From: Candidatus Cybelea septentrionalis
GTDB lineage: Bacteria > Vulcanimicrobiota > Vulcanimicrobiia > Vulcanimicrobiales > Vulcanimicrobiaceae
Length of the DNA: 64,000 nucleotides
Direction of reading: 5' to 3'
Assembly (NCBI GenBank): GCA_003158175.1
Contig: PMHJ01000037.1
Span: 242,433-306,432, forward strand
Positions 18,287 to 26,652 of the stretch are shown piece by piece. Within the stretch, counting starts at the first letter, position 1; each line of letters starts with the position of its first letter. Below the pieces are notes generated by a model. That model saw only the letters and a list, made by a program, of their open reading frames with translations, did not search any database and was not told the DNA's origin. A program made the translations under genes and the position numbers.

Positions 18287-20608
18287 ATGGCTACTGTCGA
18301 TTACACCGTACGATACCGGCCACTTAGGGGTGGCTTTCTCGTCCCTGGTGGCTCTATTGACGACCTCGTCAAAGCGGCAGGGCTCGCAACGCTCCTGTGG
18401 GGCGGAATATACTGCCCGATTATCCCGGTCTCGGCTGATGCCAGAGTTGCTCAGCAACTGATTGATCTTTTTAACGTCGATGTGCTCTTCCCACTCGTCG
18501 AGTCTCCCGAAATAAATCAGATCGTTGAAGCCAATCGATTCCTTTCGTTCATGCACCCATACGAGATGGGGTTGTTGTTTCAACAGTGGCAGTCGGAGAA
18601 GAAGGGTCTGGCGTGCCTAGACGTATTGCATCCCATTCTTCTCTGTTGGGCGAAGCAGATCAAAGAAATGCCGGAAGGGGAGTCGAGCCACGCTCGATTG
18701 GTGCATTGGCACGAAAGCGATTCACTGGCTAATCTGTTTGCACTCCAGTTTGGCTACTTTCCAAGCGTGTACGATCTCAAAATCGATTTTAGCCGGGCAT
18801 TCGTCGAAGGGCTACGGGGCGAGGAACAGACAATTGCAACGGACGACGCCGTGCACGAGAGCTTAAACGAGAAGATAACACCCATTGCGTTCACGTCCCA
18901 TTACGTTGAATCGACAAGGAGCCGATGGGACTCGGGCGTATATATCGGCGACGCTGCATCTTTTGTGGACCTTGTTTCGTTTTGGAATCTTCGAGCAGCC
19001 GGTGCGGCGCTGACGTTTTATCCCTTGAAGCAACGGGATCGGCTTGAAGTATATACCAAACGATTTGCGGCCTCACTAAAAGCCACCCCACCTAACCCCT
19101 ATCTGTTGCCTGCCAAATTCGCGGTCCATTACACCGAGACACACGAGGAAGAGGCTCGTGCTTTTATTATCGCACTAGAAACCAAGCGCGAAAAGGTACT
19201 AGCGCGCGTAGAACCGACGATCTGGAATGGGCTTAATGTTAAACCATCGAGCATTCAGTTTGATCGGCAGCAAGTGCTGGCCAATATAGATCGCAAATTT
19301 GACCGTCCATCCGTAGCACTCGCGCTTCCGCCGCGACGCTTCATCGTGGACGATGACGAGCAGCATCCCCACGCGCGCGAGCAGCACCTGGCTGTCTCAC
19401 TCGATCCGCTGACCGAATTTGATTACCCTGATCGTACCCTTCGCCCGCCACTCATTCATAGGCTGAACGAATTTTACAGCCGCCAGGCGGCCTTTGACCC
19501 ATGGGCTTTGAGGGTTGAGAAGGAGGGCGTCGCCCGTGTTATCGATGCCGCTGATAGCAGCGTCAGCCTTTATCCCATCGAGCGCAAACGAATAGTAGAG
19601 AGAATCTTCTCTCTGGCTGGCATTACGGCGACATCGAGCCTGCCAGGGAGAATGGCTTCGCGAATCATCGAGAAGTTAGGCGGCTGGGATTCCATTGAGC
19701 CCGGCCGCGTGTTCAAGATACGCGGCGTGCGAAAACTCTTGAAAGAAACCCCCCTAACGGACAAGATCACTCTGGAAACGGCGCTTGGTACAATTGGCTC
19801 CGAGCAATTTGCCGACTTCAAAAACTTACACCTTGCTGGTCAAGTGGGAAGTGAGCTAACCCCAACCGATGTTTTCAACGCCTTAATTAGAAAGGGCATT
19901 TTTGCTCCGAAAGTAAAGCCGTCGTTTGCAAGACGTACCAAGAAGTTTAATTGCAACGCCTGCGGGCTGTCTTCGCAGGTCAAACTGAAAGCATTTGAGG
20001 GTTCGTGGACGTGTCCGTATTGCGACTATCAGCAGAGCCTACCGAACCTACTCCGGAACACGTTCGGTCAACAAGATATGAAGATGTGGACATTCCGTAA
20101 GGCAGGTCTGTTCGCGAAGGACAATAACCAGGAAGGGTTCGTCCCGGTCATCCTGGCCTTGATGTGGTTCGAGTCGGCTTTTCGAAATGCTGATGCTTGC
20201 TTCACAACTGCCCTTGAGCTTAAGTCCGGCGACCCAAATGCGGAGATCGATTTTTGCGTATTGCAGTACAAATACGGCGATCACATTGAACTTGGCCTCG
20301 GCGAGGCGAAAGCCAGGGCGGGCCGCTTCACCGAAACAAAAATCGATGCCCTGAAGGCCGTGTGCAAGAAGGTGGAGGCCGTCGGCATTTCTTGCTTTCC
20401 GATATTTGCTAAGACCAGCGACGCATTCCCCGAGTCCGAGATCGCGCTTTTCAAAAAACTAAAAGGGGAGTGGCTTCAGGTTATCGCGTTGAGCAACCGC
20501 GAGCTTGAGTCGTACGAGCCGTATTCGGGTGATGAGGATCTGCCGGTTCGCCACCCGTTTACCCTTGCTGAAATGGCGAGGAACACCGACTTTCGCTACC
20601 TGAGTTAA
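18287..20608 (+). CDS. Zinc-ribbon protein with C-terminal PD-(D/E)XK nuclease-like domain
   Basis: A 773-aa protein paired with the protease. Residues 1 to ~540 are unassigned. A four-cysteine zinc ribbon is present: C556-x2-C559-x16-C576-x2-C579. The C-terminal domain has D655 in AEIDFCVL, followed by a strand and E673-A-K675 in GLGEAKA. That is the D-x17-E-x-K pattern of PD-(D/E)XK nucleases, with a following helix (ETKIDALKAVCKKVEA). Base composition is visibly less GC-rich than the flanking element, suggesting recent acquisition. The family was not recognised. Alternatively it could act as a DNA-binding sensor for the protease, with the nuclease as effector. Confidence 0.75.
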   Translation: MATVDYTVRYRPLRGGFLVPGGSIDDLVKAAGLATLLWGGIYCPIIPVSADARVAQQLIDLFNVDVLFPLVESPEINQIVEANRFLSFMHPYEMGLLFQQWQSEKKGLACLDVLHPILLCWAKQIKEMPEGESSHARLVHWHESDSLANLFALQFGYFPSVYDLKIDFSRAFVEGLRGEEQTIATDDAVHESLNEKITPIAFTSHYVESTRSRWDSGVYIGDAASFVDLVSFWNLRAAGAALTFYPLKQRDRLEVYTKRFAASLKATPPNPYLLPAKFAVHYTETHEEEARAFIIALETKREKVLARVEPTIWNGLNVKPSSIQFDRQQVLANIDRKFDRPSVALALPPRRFIVDDDEQHPHAREQHLAVSLDPLTEFDYPDRTLRPPLIHRLNEFYSRQAAFDPWALRVEKEGVARVIDAADSSVSLYPIERKRIVERIFSLAGITATSSLPGRMASRIIEKLGGWDSIEPGRVFKIRGVRKLLKETPLTDKITLETALGTIGSEQFADFKNLHLAGQVGSELTPTDVFNALIRKGIFAPKVKPSFARRTKKFNCNACGLSSQVKLKAFEGSWTCPYCDYQQSLPNLLRNTFGQQDMKMWTFRKAGLFAKDNNQEGFVPVILALMWFESAFRNADACFTTALELKSGDPNAEIDFCVLQYKYGDHIELGLGEAKARAGRFTETKIDALKAVCKKVEAVGISCFPIFAKTSDAFPESEIALFKKLKGEWLQVIALSNRELESYEPYSGDEDLPVRHPFTLAEMARNTDFRYLS

Positions 20609-20750
20609 GGGGAAGCCGAGGGTTCAACGACCAGCGCTTTTTCGTAAAAAACGCATCGTTCATAACGGCTATGCGTAAATGATTTAGTCGAGCTGAACGG
20701 GCAGTTCACGTTTATTAACTCCTTGGGTTAAGGAGTAGGGCTGAACAGAG

Positions 20751-21512
20751 CTATCCTTCGGACGGATCGATTCTCCATTCAGAAAGAAGCTTCGCTGCGA
20801 CTTCTTCCATTTCAGCATCCATCTCGTTGTGCGCGCGGTAGTAAGCGATGTTCTCCTCTAGCATTGTAATCGCTGGCAGGCCGCTGACGAAGTTCTCTAT
20901 CGCTCCCTTTGGGATCGTGCGCTTCCCGTAGTATTCGGTGTAATAGATCTTCCGCTGGTCCATTAGTTCGCGAACTCGACTCGTTGAGATGTGCAGGATC
21001 CTCGCCGCCTCCGTGATGCTTACCGAGCTCTTTTCTTTAATTTCTCGCTTTTCTGGTGGACGACGAACCGGAGTGACGGCCTCGGGCAAGGTGGACTTTT
21101 TCACCGGATTACGTCGCATCGGCCGACTTGGCGAAACCGGTTCCGGCGAGACCGGCTCCTTCAATGGAAGTTCGCCATTCAAAAAAGCGACAAGCGTGTT
21201 TCTTGGGATAAGGACTCTCCGTCCCAGTCGCGTACTGGAACTACTGCGTCTGGCCAGTTCATATACGGAGCTTCTACTCGTTCCAAGGATCGACGCAACC
21301 TCGGTCACGGTGTATACAGGCTTTGTTAGGCCGTGCTGATCAGGTGATTTTGATTCTATTGGCGACGCTGCCTCATGCCGCTCACGCACGGAGTATTCGA
21401 CAGCGATTGTCTCGTCATCCTGAATTCCTGACGATACGAGCTTCAAGGCCTCATCTGCGCTATCGGCGCGCACATCATAACCGAGCCGTACTTCGACTAA
21501 ATATCGTTTCAT
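20751..21512 (-). CDS. Protein with two excisionase-type (HTH_17) helix-turn-helix domains
   Basis: A 253-aa DNA-binding protein. A ~60-residue N-terminal segment (RYLVEVRLGYDVRADSADEA) looks like a small alpha/beta unit. It is followed by one HTH (YTVTEVASILGTSRSSVYEL, about residues 66-120), a Pro/Arg-rich linker, and a second HTH (VSITEAARILHISTSRVREL, about 165-215), ending in a helical tail. Tandem HTH_17 domains in one chain are unusual and imply binding to two half sites. It is probably a regulator of neighbouring genes. The start is ATG at 21512. Confidence 0.8.
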   Translation of the reverse strand: MKRYLVEVRLGYDVRADSADEALKLVSSGIQDDETIAVEYSVRERHEAASPIESKSPDQHGLTKPVYTVTEVASILGTSRSSVYELARRSSSSTRLGRRVLIPRNTLVAFLNGELPLKEPVSPEPVSPSRPMRRNPVKKSTLPEAVTPVRRPPEKREIKEKSSVSITEAARILHISTSRVRELMDQRKIYYTEYYGKRTIPKGAIENFVSGLPAITMLEENIAYYRAHNEMDAEMEEVAAKLLSEWRIDPSEG

Positions 21513-21550
21513 CGTGAGCGGTCAGCTATCTTCGACGATTTGTACTTCGT

Positions 21551-21799
21551 TTATGGAGCTTCGTTGTACGCGCCACAGGCGTAGCAGACGAAGATCACCG
21601 GCCCAGTATCACTCATGAACTGAATCTTATCCGGGACCGACGCGACGACCTTACCGCATATCCCGCACACGAAGTCCACCTCGTGCACGCCTGCGTGTAC
21701 GTACGGACCGCCTTGAAAGTTCAGGACCGCGCGACCTTCTGGCGGCTTAGACAGGGGTTGCAAGGCTATGCGCTTACGGTGGCCATTTCCACGTGCCAT
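21551..21799 (-). CDS. Small zinc-ribbon protein
   Basis: An 82-aa protein with two CxxC knuckles (CGIC and CYAC, 22 residues between pairs) forming a zinc ribbon, and a basic N-terminus (MARGNGHRKR). Nothing else is recognised. It is 38 bp upstream of the double-HTH gene on the same strand and may be its operon partner. Confidence 0.65.
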   Translation of the reverse strand: MARGNGHRKRIALQPLSKPPEGRAVLNFQGGPYVHAGVHEVDFVCGICGKVVASVPDKIQFMSDTGPVIFVCYACGAYNEAP

Positions 21800-22388
21800 G
21801 GAGTCATTCTAGCTGGCCAGGTCGCCCGAAACAATGGACCGACAAGGGTCCACGCCGCGCCGACACCGATGCACTTAAAGATACGGAATGCTGACGACGA
21901 CACGGCGCCTCCGCGGCCACGCAGCTTCCTGATTCAGTCGGCTCGCGACGGTCCAATGCAAGGGACCGCACATTCAGTTATTATCCCAAAACGGAAACTT
22001 CTATTATCCCAAATGGAAACTCCGATCGGACTAATTCAAAATGAGTAGAGACGCGCGCTGCGTCCGCCACGTACGTTCAACGCATGGATCACGAGCCGGA
22101 CACACCATCGAGCAACCGACTGGCTGTCGTGCGACGAAAACTTGTGCGCGTGATCGCCCTTTTCTTGCTACGTCTCGCAAATGAAGAATCGCAGTGCCGA
22201 ACTCGGCGGCGTCGCCGACGACGGAAGCGATTTCGCCGATTGGCATGCCCAGCAAGGAACGAATCCTCGCGCCTGCACGTTCTCCAAGAAGGCGAGCCTT
22301 TGAAGCCCGCCGGCAACAAGTTTACTGATCGCCCCGCTTAGGACGATCGGGAGTTGAGGCATGGACGGAGGACCGAACGACCGGCTAG
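21800..22388. other. Region with two related short segments
   Basis: No strong gene. Segments near 22084-22190 and 22361-22450 are related: translated on the + strand they read NRLAVVRRKLVRVIALFL and DRLATVRTKLLRVIAIL, both after a start MD. The second overlaps the 3' end of the XRE gene on the opposite strand. They may be remnants of a duplicated gene end, or small genes; I cannot decide. Confidence 0.35.
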
Positions 22389-22808
22389 CTACGGTGAGGA
22401 CGAAGCTGTTGCGTGTGATTGCAATTCTTCGACAGCGGCTTCAAGCCGACGAACCCGAGCGCGCAACTCCACCACCTCGTCGTGAAGAAGCAGGGCGCTC
22501 TCGGCGGTTTCCAACTGAGCCCGCTCAAGCTCCCGACTCCCGTCACGACGCCTCTTCCGGTCCCGAGCCCCCTCCGGAGGTCCCGCCGAAAGCGGGATAG
22601 CCGGCTCCGACTCTCCCGCCAGATACCAAGGCGAAACCTTGAGCTCCTTAGCTAGGCGGAGCGCCGCCTCCAGCTTGAGACTCTTGATGTCACCTGTACG
22701 CATCTTGCGCGCCGCGTCGGCCGAGACTCCGAGAATGTAACCCAGTTCCGTGTCACTCAGACCCCGAACAAGCTCCTTAAAACGTTTACTGAAGTTAACA
22801 ACGGCCAC
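22389..22808 (-). CDS. XRE-family transcriptional regulator with coiled-coil tail
   Basis: A 139-aa regulator. The N-terminal HTH (LSDTELGYILGVSADAARKM) is followed by an Arg-rich linker and a coiled coil (LHDEVVELRARVRRLEAAVEEL) for dimerisation. The start is GTG at 22808 with no clear ribosome binding site, so it may be leaderless or weakly translated. It diverges from the gene at 22997, and a perfect palindrome in between is its likely operator. This is the layout of a phage- or ICE-type repressor switch. Confidence 0.8.
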   Translation of the reverse strand: MAVVNFSKRFKELVRGLSDTELGYILGVSADAARKMRTGDIKSLKLEAALRLAKELKVSPWYLAGESEPAIPLSAGPPEGARDRKRRRDGSRELERAQLETAESALLLHDEVVELRARVRRLEAAVEELQSHATASSSP

Positions 22809-22830
22809 GCGGTTAGGATACCATAAGAAG

Positions 22831-22848
22831 TCAATAGTTTCCTATTGA
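22831..22848. promoter_or_regulatory. Palindromic operator candidate for the XRE regulator
   Basis: TCAATAG-TTTC-CTATTGA is a perfect 7-bp inverted repeat with a 4-bp spacer. Its right arm overlaps the -35 box of the rightward promoter, so a bound repressor would block RNA polymerase. Confidence 0.55.
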
Positions 22849-22872
22849 CCTTTATCGTGAGCTTGCTATTAT
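22845..22872 (+). promoter_or_regulatory. Sigma-70-type promoter toward the gene at 22997
   Basis: TTGACC, a 16-bp spacer and TATTAT read rightward. The same place carries TATAAT on the opposite strand (22869-22874), so leftward transcription of the XRE gene may also start here. The leader to 22997 is ~120 nt and GC-rich with a small inverted repeat (CGGCGTA/TACGCCG). Confidence 0.5.
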
Positions 22873-22996
22873 ACTGGTAGGAAGTAAGACCAACGCGATG
22901 CCTCCTCAGGCCAGGGCTTCGGCGTACCGCACCCTTACGCCGTAGCCTAAGCCTACCGGTCGCCACCACGCCCCTTGCCTCCGCTCGCGAAACGGC

Positions 22997-23401
22997 ATGG
23001 CTACTATGGACTCAGACGTCCCTTCCGGTGCTTCCGCTCAGGCGTTCGACTACTCGCACCTGAACGACAGACAGCTTCGCTCGGCGATTCGGTTCGCGGA
23101 GAAACATCTTCGCTGGGTCGAGGAAGATCACGTCACGCTTCTGCGGGCCTACCGTGAAGAGATCGACGCGATGCGCCGGCACCTCATCGATCGCATGCTG
23201 AGGCGAATGGTTACTAGCTCGGCACCACTCTCGGGTGAGCAACAGCGCGACCTAAGCCACGCCTTCGAGCGGCGCGCTATGGACGCCAGCGAGATCACGG
23301 TAGCCGTCCGTGCAGCTTCGAGAGGCCGAGTGGGTCACCTCGATGCGTTGACGGAGATCGAGGCGATGGCGTTGCTTCTGCGCTTAGACCGAGAAGCGTG
23401 A
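22997..23401 (+). CDS. Hypothetical element protein
   Basis: A 134-aa helical protein without recognised domains (e.g. RSAIRFAEKHLRWVEEDHVTLL). It follows the rightward promoter controlled by the XRE regulator, so it is likely a repressed early gene of the element. Two more small genes follow on the same strand. Confidence 0.55.
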   Translation: MATMDSDVPSGASAQAFDYSHLNDRQLRSAIRFAEKHLRWVEEDHVTLLRAYREEIDAMRRHLIDRMLRRMVTSSAPLSGEQQRDLSHAFERRAMDASEITVAVRAASRGRVGHLDALTEIEAMALLLRLDREA

Positions 23402-23447
23402 GTGCCAGGACTGCTGGCCAGCCTGGTCTGTAGAGGGGATTAGTCGC

Positions 23448-23858
23448 ATGTCCTACGACGACGAGCTCAACTGGTTGCGCGACCGCGGCGTTCAAGTTGA
23501 CCGCAAGGGTCGGATCATCGTCAGTCTTCCGGCGGTACCGGATGGTGTTGACTTCGACGTTGTTGAGCGCGAGCCGTCGATCGCCGAACTCATGCGCCGC
23601 GAGATCAATCCTCGCCTGGCGGGATCGCACGGGCGGCGTCGCCGCCGCTTGTCAACGCCGGTCCAGCGTAATCCAGGCGCTACACGAATTTATCAGCAAC
23701 AGGCGGCGCGTGTCGGCCGGCCGACGATCGGCTCGGAGGCGCGGGTTCACGTGCAAACGATGATCGCTCAAGAAACGCGGGATATTCTTGTAAAACACCG
23801 CGTAACGCTCGCCGACGTCTTTGACGATTGCGCCCGAAGACTCTTGCGTGTGCCCTGA
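23448..23858 (+). CDS. Hypothetical element protein
   Basis: A 136-aa protein. The N-terminal part is acidic (MSYDDELNWLRDRGVQVD), the middle is Arg-rich, and the C-terminal helices (VHVQTMIAQETRDILVKHRVTLADVFDDCARRLL, in two stretches) look like a small DNA-binding or dimerisation domain. It overlaps the next gene by 38 bp in another frame. Not recognised. Confidence 0.5.
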   Translation: MSYDDELNWLRDRGVQVDRKGRIIVSLPAVPDGVDFDVVEREPSIAELMRREINPRLAGSHGRRRRRLSTPVQRNPGATRIYQQQAARVGRPTIGSEARVHVQTMIAQETRDILVKHRVTLADVFDDCARRLLRVP

Positions 23859-24072
23859 CGACGACGAAGCGGCAGGCGGAGAGAAGCGCCGGCCGTCTGC
23901 CGGGCGCCCAAAGTCGGGACGCCCGAAGCGTGTCCGCATTACGACGACCATAGAACCGTCCAAACTCGCGGTCCTCCGCGAACACGCACGCTGCGAGAAG
24001 AAATCTTTAGGGCAGCTCGCCGACGAGTACGTCGCCGAGCATTTCCCTGCACCCGAGATTCCGCCGGAATGA
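23821..24072 (+). CDS. Putative ribbon-helix-helix DNA-binding protein
   Basis: An 83-aa protein. The basic segment RVRITTTIEPSKLAVLREHA followed by KKSLGQLADEYVAEHF fits a ribbon-helix-helix strand plus two helices. The start is uncertain: TTG at 23821 lies within the preceding gene, and no good ATG exists before the domain. It may regulate this small operon. Confidence 0.45.
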   Translation: MTIAPEDSCVCPDDDEAAGGEKRRPSAGRPKSGRPKRVRITTTIEPSKLAVLREHARCEKKSLGQLADEYVAEHFPAPEIPPE

Positions 24073-24343
24073 TCGTTCAGCATGCCACGCTGCACCCGCG
24101 CTCTCAAGGGACTGCCCGCGCTCCCGGCGCAAAGGGCGCGCAATGTTATTCGGATCGATTCGCCGCGGCCTGACCCGCGTCCGTAGGCTTTCAGCCTAAA
24201 CCACCGCGTTGCGCCAGGTGCTGCGGCTTAGGAACCTCTTGCGTATATCGGAGTAATGAGCCAACTTTGGGTTTACTCGAATCGCCCTACATTGACAAGC
24301 AAACAGGGCCGTCGTCGCTGCGCGCAAGGCGCTTGCAGCTCAG

Positions 24344-24643
24344 GTGGCGGCCGGCGAGGATCCACGTAAGGATTCCGAGCTAAACCGCCGGCGCGCCGCA
24401 GCGATCTCCGAGGGCCATCGCCGCAACCGCGATAGGAGTGGCGAGCACGCTAGCAATAGAGGCGACGAGGCATGGTTGCGTCGTGAGGTATTGCCGAAGC
24501 TCGATTCCTTCTCTCTGACCGTGATCGCGGCAGCCACGGGGTTATCGCTAGCGGCCTGCTCGCGCATTCGGTCCGGTAAGCGTGTCCCTGACCCGCGCCA
24601 CTGGGAGGCACTGGTCGCTCTCGTCGAAGAAACAAACTCGTGA
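24344..24643 (+). CDS. HTH protein with C-terminal 'PRHW' motif, possibly 5' truncated
   Basis: A 99-aa protein from a GTG at 24344; in-frame sequence continues upstream to 24296 without a start, so the gene may be truncated. The basic N-terminal half (SEGHRRNRDRSGEH) is followed by an HTH (FSLTVIAAATGLSLAACSRI) and the ending RVPDPRHWEALVALV. I know similar 'PHPRHW' HTH tails from uncharacterised actinobacterial proteins, but no function. Its stop overlaps the start of the nuclease-like gene (GTGA), and a second copy of this tail lies just after that gene. Confidence 0.5.
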   Translation: MAAGEDPRKDSELNRRRAAAISEGHRRNRDRSGEHASNRGDEAWLRREVLPKLDSFSLTVIAAATGLSLAACSRIRSGKRVPDPRHWEALVALVEETNS

Positions 24644-26382
24644 CCGTAGCGGAAGAAGACACAGAAATCTATCGCCGAGCCTCCGAAGCTTTTTCTGGCG
24701 ATAACCCAACTGCTGAAGTTCTTGTCCAGGAAAGTACCGAAACGGTTTTCGGTCGATCGGCCTCCTGGAGTTACATACGAAAGCGAATCCGGAAATTTCC
24801 GAGACGGCCTCTCCTGGCACTCTTCTCTTTATTGAGCGTTCAACTAGACCAAGGACGCCACCCGTTAGATGCTGTTCTTCAGTATCGAGTCACGCAGCGG
24901 TTAGCGGATGAATCGCGACGATCCCGGGGCCTCTTGCGCCGACTCAGAGAGGAGCCGCACCGCGTCGTCATTAGCGAGGAACAGCTTGGAATACTAGCCG
25001 CAGTCGCCATTTCGTACGCGGAAGGAGAGCAATGGCCGCCTGACGGCAACATAATGCTTCTTGAGGCATTCCTTGCATTCAATAGCCTTCGTTACTCCGA
25101 GATTGAGTCGCGTACATCAGACGCGATTACGAGGCTTCTTTTCACCGAAGTGCGTGCGAGCGTGACTGACGTGGGCAATAAAGCTGAGGTGCTAAAACGG
25201 TGGGGTGCCTTCGCCTTTTGGGCACGCACGGATGCTGCTCGCGCCAGTCGGACGTACATCGACCTAGATGGCCTCTTCGAGCGCGCTCTCGGGATGTCGT
25301 ATCTAGACTTCGCTGCGTCTATGTTCGCATTTTACTCTAACTTCGGAGCTCCGGTGATGGGGCCGGGTGGCGATATACGGAATTATCCGTTTCTCGACAC
25401 AGCGGCATTTCTTGCATCCGTCGAGCGGCCAGAAACCTTGCACCGCTGGCTTCGGCAAGTCAGCGTCGGCATGGTCGATGCAAAAGACAGGTTGCTAGAG
25501 TCTCAGTTGTATGCATCGATCGCTTCGCTCGTGCAATTCATGGCAACGCCGCTATTGATAGATGGCGAAGCAACCTATTGCCCGGCCCTACGTTATCTTC
25601 CAAATGCAGCCGGCGAAGGGTTGCTGTTCCGTCTCGGACACTTCTTAGAGGCGTCGGAAAATAGAATGGCCTCCGATCGGTTGCGTAGCTTTTACGGAGA
25701 CTTCCTAGAGAGCTACGTGACGGATTTCATGCGCGAAGCCACTCGAAGCAGGGGTTGCAGTATATTTAGGGAGCGAACGTTCGGGAAGAGCGAGGAGCGT
25801 ACTAGTGACATTGCCATATTCGATCATCAAGACGCGATCTTCATCGACGTTAACTCAAAACGATTCAACGTAACTCATTCCGTGCTCGCCCTTGACCTCG
25901 ACTGGATTCGGCGGGACTTGGAAAGCATGATTGTGGCAAAGCTCAGGAAGATCGCGAAACGAGCCCGCGAATTTCGAAGCGGTAGACTCGCCTACGAAGG
26001 CGTGCGCAACGAGAACATAAAACGGATTACTGGGATCGTGGTTACACCGCAAGGCCTTACGAGGCTTGTGGGTATAACGCAGGAGTTAGACGCAATGCTT
26101 CCCTCGATGCCGGACGGCTTGGACCAGTGGGAGTTCTTTGACCTATCTGAAGTGGAAACGCTTCCGCAAATGTTCGACGGTGATCTCAATATCGGGGATC
26201 TCGTGGAGCGAAAGCGTCGCGATGAGGCTGGACGACGGCGGAGTCTGACTAACTATCTGTGGCTTAGGGAGCGCGATCGGCTTAGTGACCGTCGCACGGA
26301 CGAGGACCGGCTCGACGACCCTTGGTTCCAAGAGGTACTTGCGCGAGCCCAGTCGTGGGGCTTACGCGGAGACCGTCAATAG
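24640..26382 (+). CDS. Hypothetical protein with PD-(D/E)XK-like C-terminal signature
   Basis: A 580-aa protein starting at GTG 24640, translationally coupled to the preceding HTH gene. Residues 1 to ~380 are helical and unassigned. Near residues 388-407 the run SDIAIFDHQDAIFIDVNSK gives D390 and D403-V-N405-S-K407. It resembles the D...(D/E)xK core of restriction-like nucleases but has Asn where Lys is usual, so activity is uncertain. A helix with KLRKIAKRAREF follows. Codon use is less GC-rich than the conjugation genes. It is probably a defence or effector gene; the family was not recognised. Confidence 0.65.
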   Translation: MTVAEEDTEIYRRASEAFSGDNPTAEVLVQESTETVFGRSASWSYIRKRIRKFPRRPLLALFSLLSVQLDQGRHPLDAVLQYRVTQRLADESRRSRGLLRRLREEPHRVVISEEQLGILAAVAISYAEGEQWPPDGNIMLLEAFLAFNSLRYSEIESRTSDAITRLLFTEVRASVTDVGNKAEVLKRWGAFAFWARTDAARASRTYIDLDGLFERALGMSYLDFAASMFAFYSNFGAPVMGPGGDIRNYPFLDTAAFLASVERPETLHRWLRQVSVGMVDAKDRLLESQLYASIASLVQFMATPLLIDGEATYCPALRYLPNAAGEGLLFRLGHFLEASENRMASDRLRSFYGDFLESYVTDFMREATRSRGCSIFRERTFGKSEERTSDIAIFDHQDAIFIDVNSKRFNVTHSVLALDLDWIRRDLESMIVAKLRKIAKRAREFRSGRLAYEGVRNENIKRITGIVVTPQGLTRLVGITQELDAMLPSMPDGLDQWEFFDLSEVETLPQMFDGDLNIGDLVERKRRDEAGRRRSLTNYLWLRERDRLSDRRTDEDRLDDPWFQEVLARAQSWGLRGDRQ

Positions 26383-26400
26383 CGTCGCCGCGATGATTAG

Positions 26401-26547
26401 CGACGCCCCGCGCACGCCGCGTTCTCGCTCAACGAGATCGCAACGGCCACGGGATTGTCGCTCGCGGCCTGCTCGCGCATCCGCGCAAGAGCGAGGGTGC
26501 CGCACCCGAGGCATTGGGATGAGCTCATCGCGCTCGTTGGTAAGTAA
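26401..26547 (+). pseudogene. Remnant copy of the 'PRHW' HTH gene
   Basis: The frame reads FSLNEIATATGLSLAACSRI then RVPHPRHWDELIALV and a stop at 26545-26547. It matches the C-terminal ~45 residues of the gene at 24344-24643 with clear divergence. There is no start: the frame is closed by a stop at 26398-26400. The nuclease-like gene therefore sits between two copies of this HTH end. Confidence 0.6.
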
Positions 26548-26652
26548 AAGTGGGTGCACCTCCCAGTCACGCAAGCGTCGCGAGGGCTGCAACCCAGTCC
26601 TTGGTTAATCGGCCAAGGCGCTCGCCCCGGCAGAATCAAACTAAGACGATCA

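Noticed and set aside
26554-26652. N-terminal extension of the erythromycin-esterase-family gene
   Set aside because: It would place 33 polar residues before a normal signal peptide; ATG 26653 is the better start.
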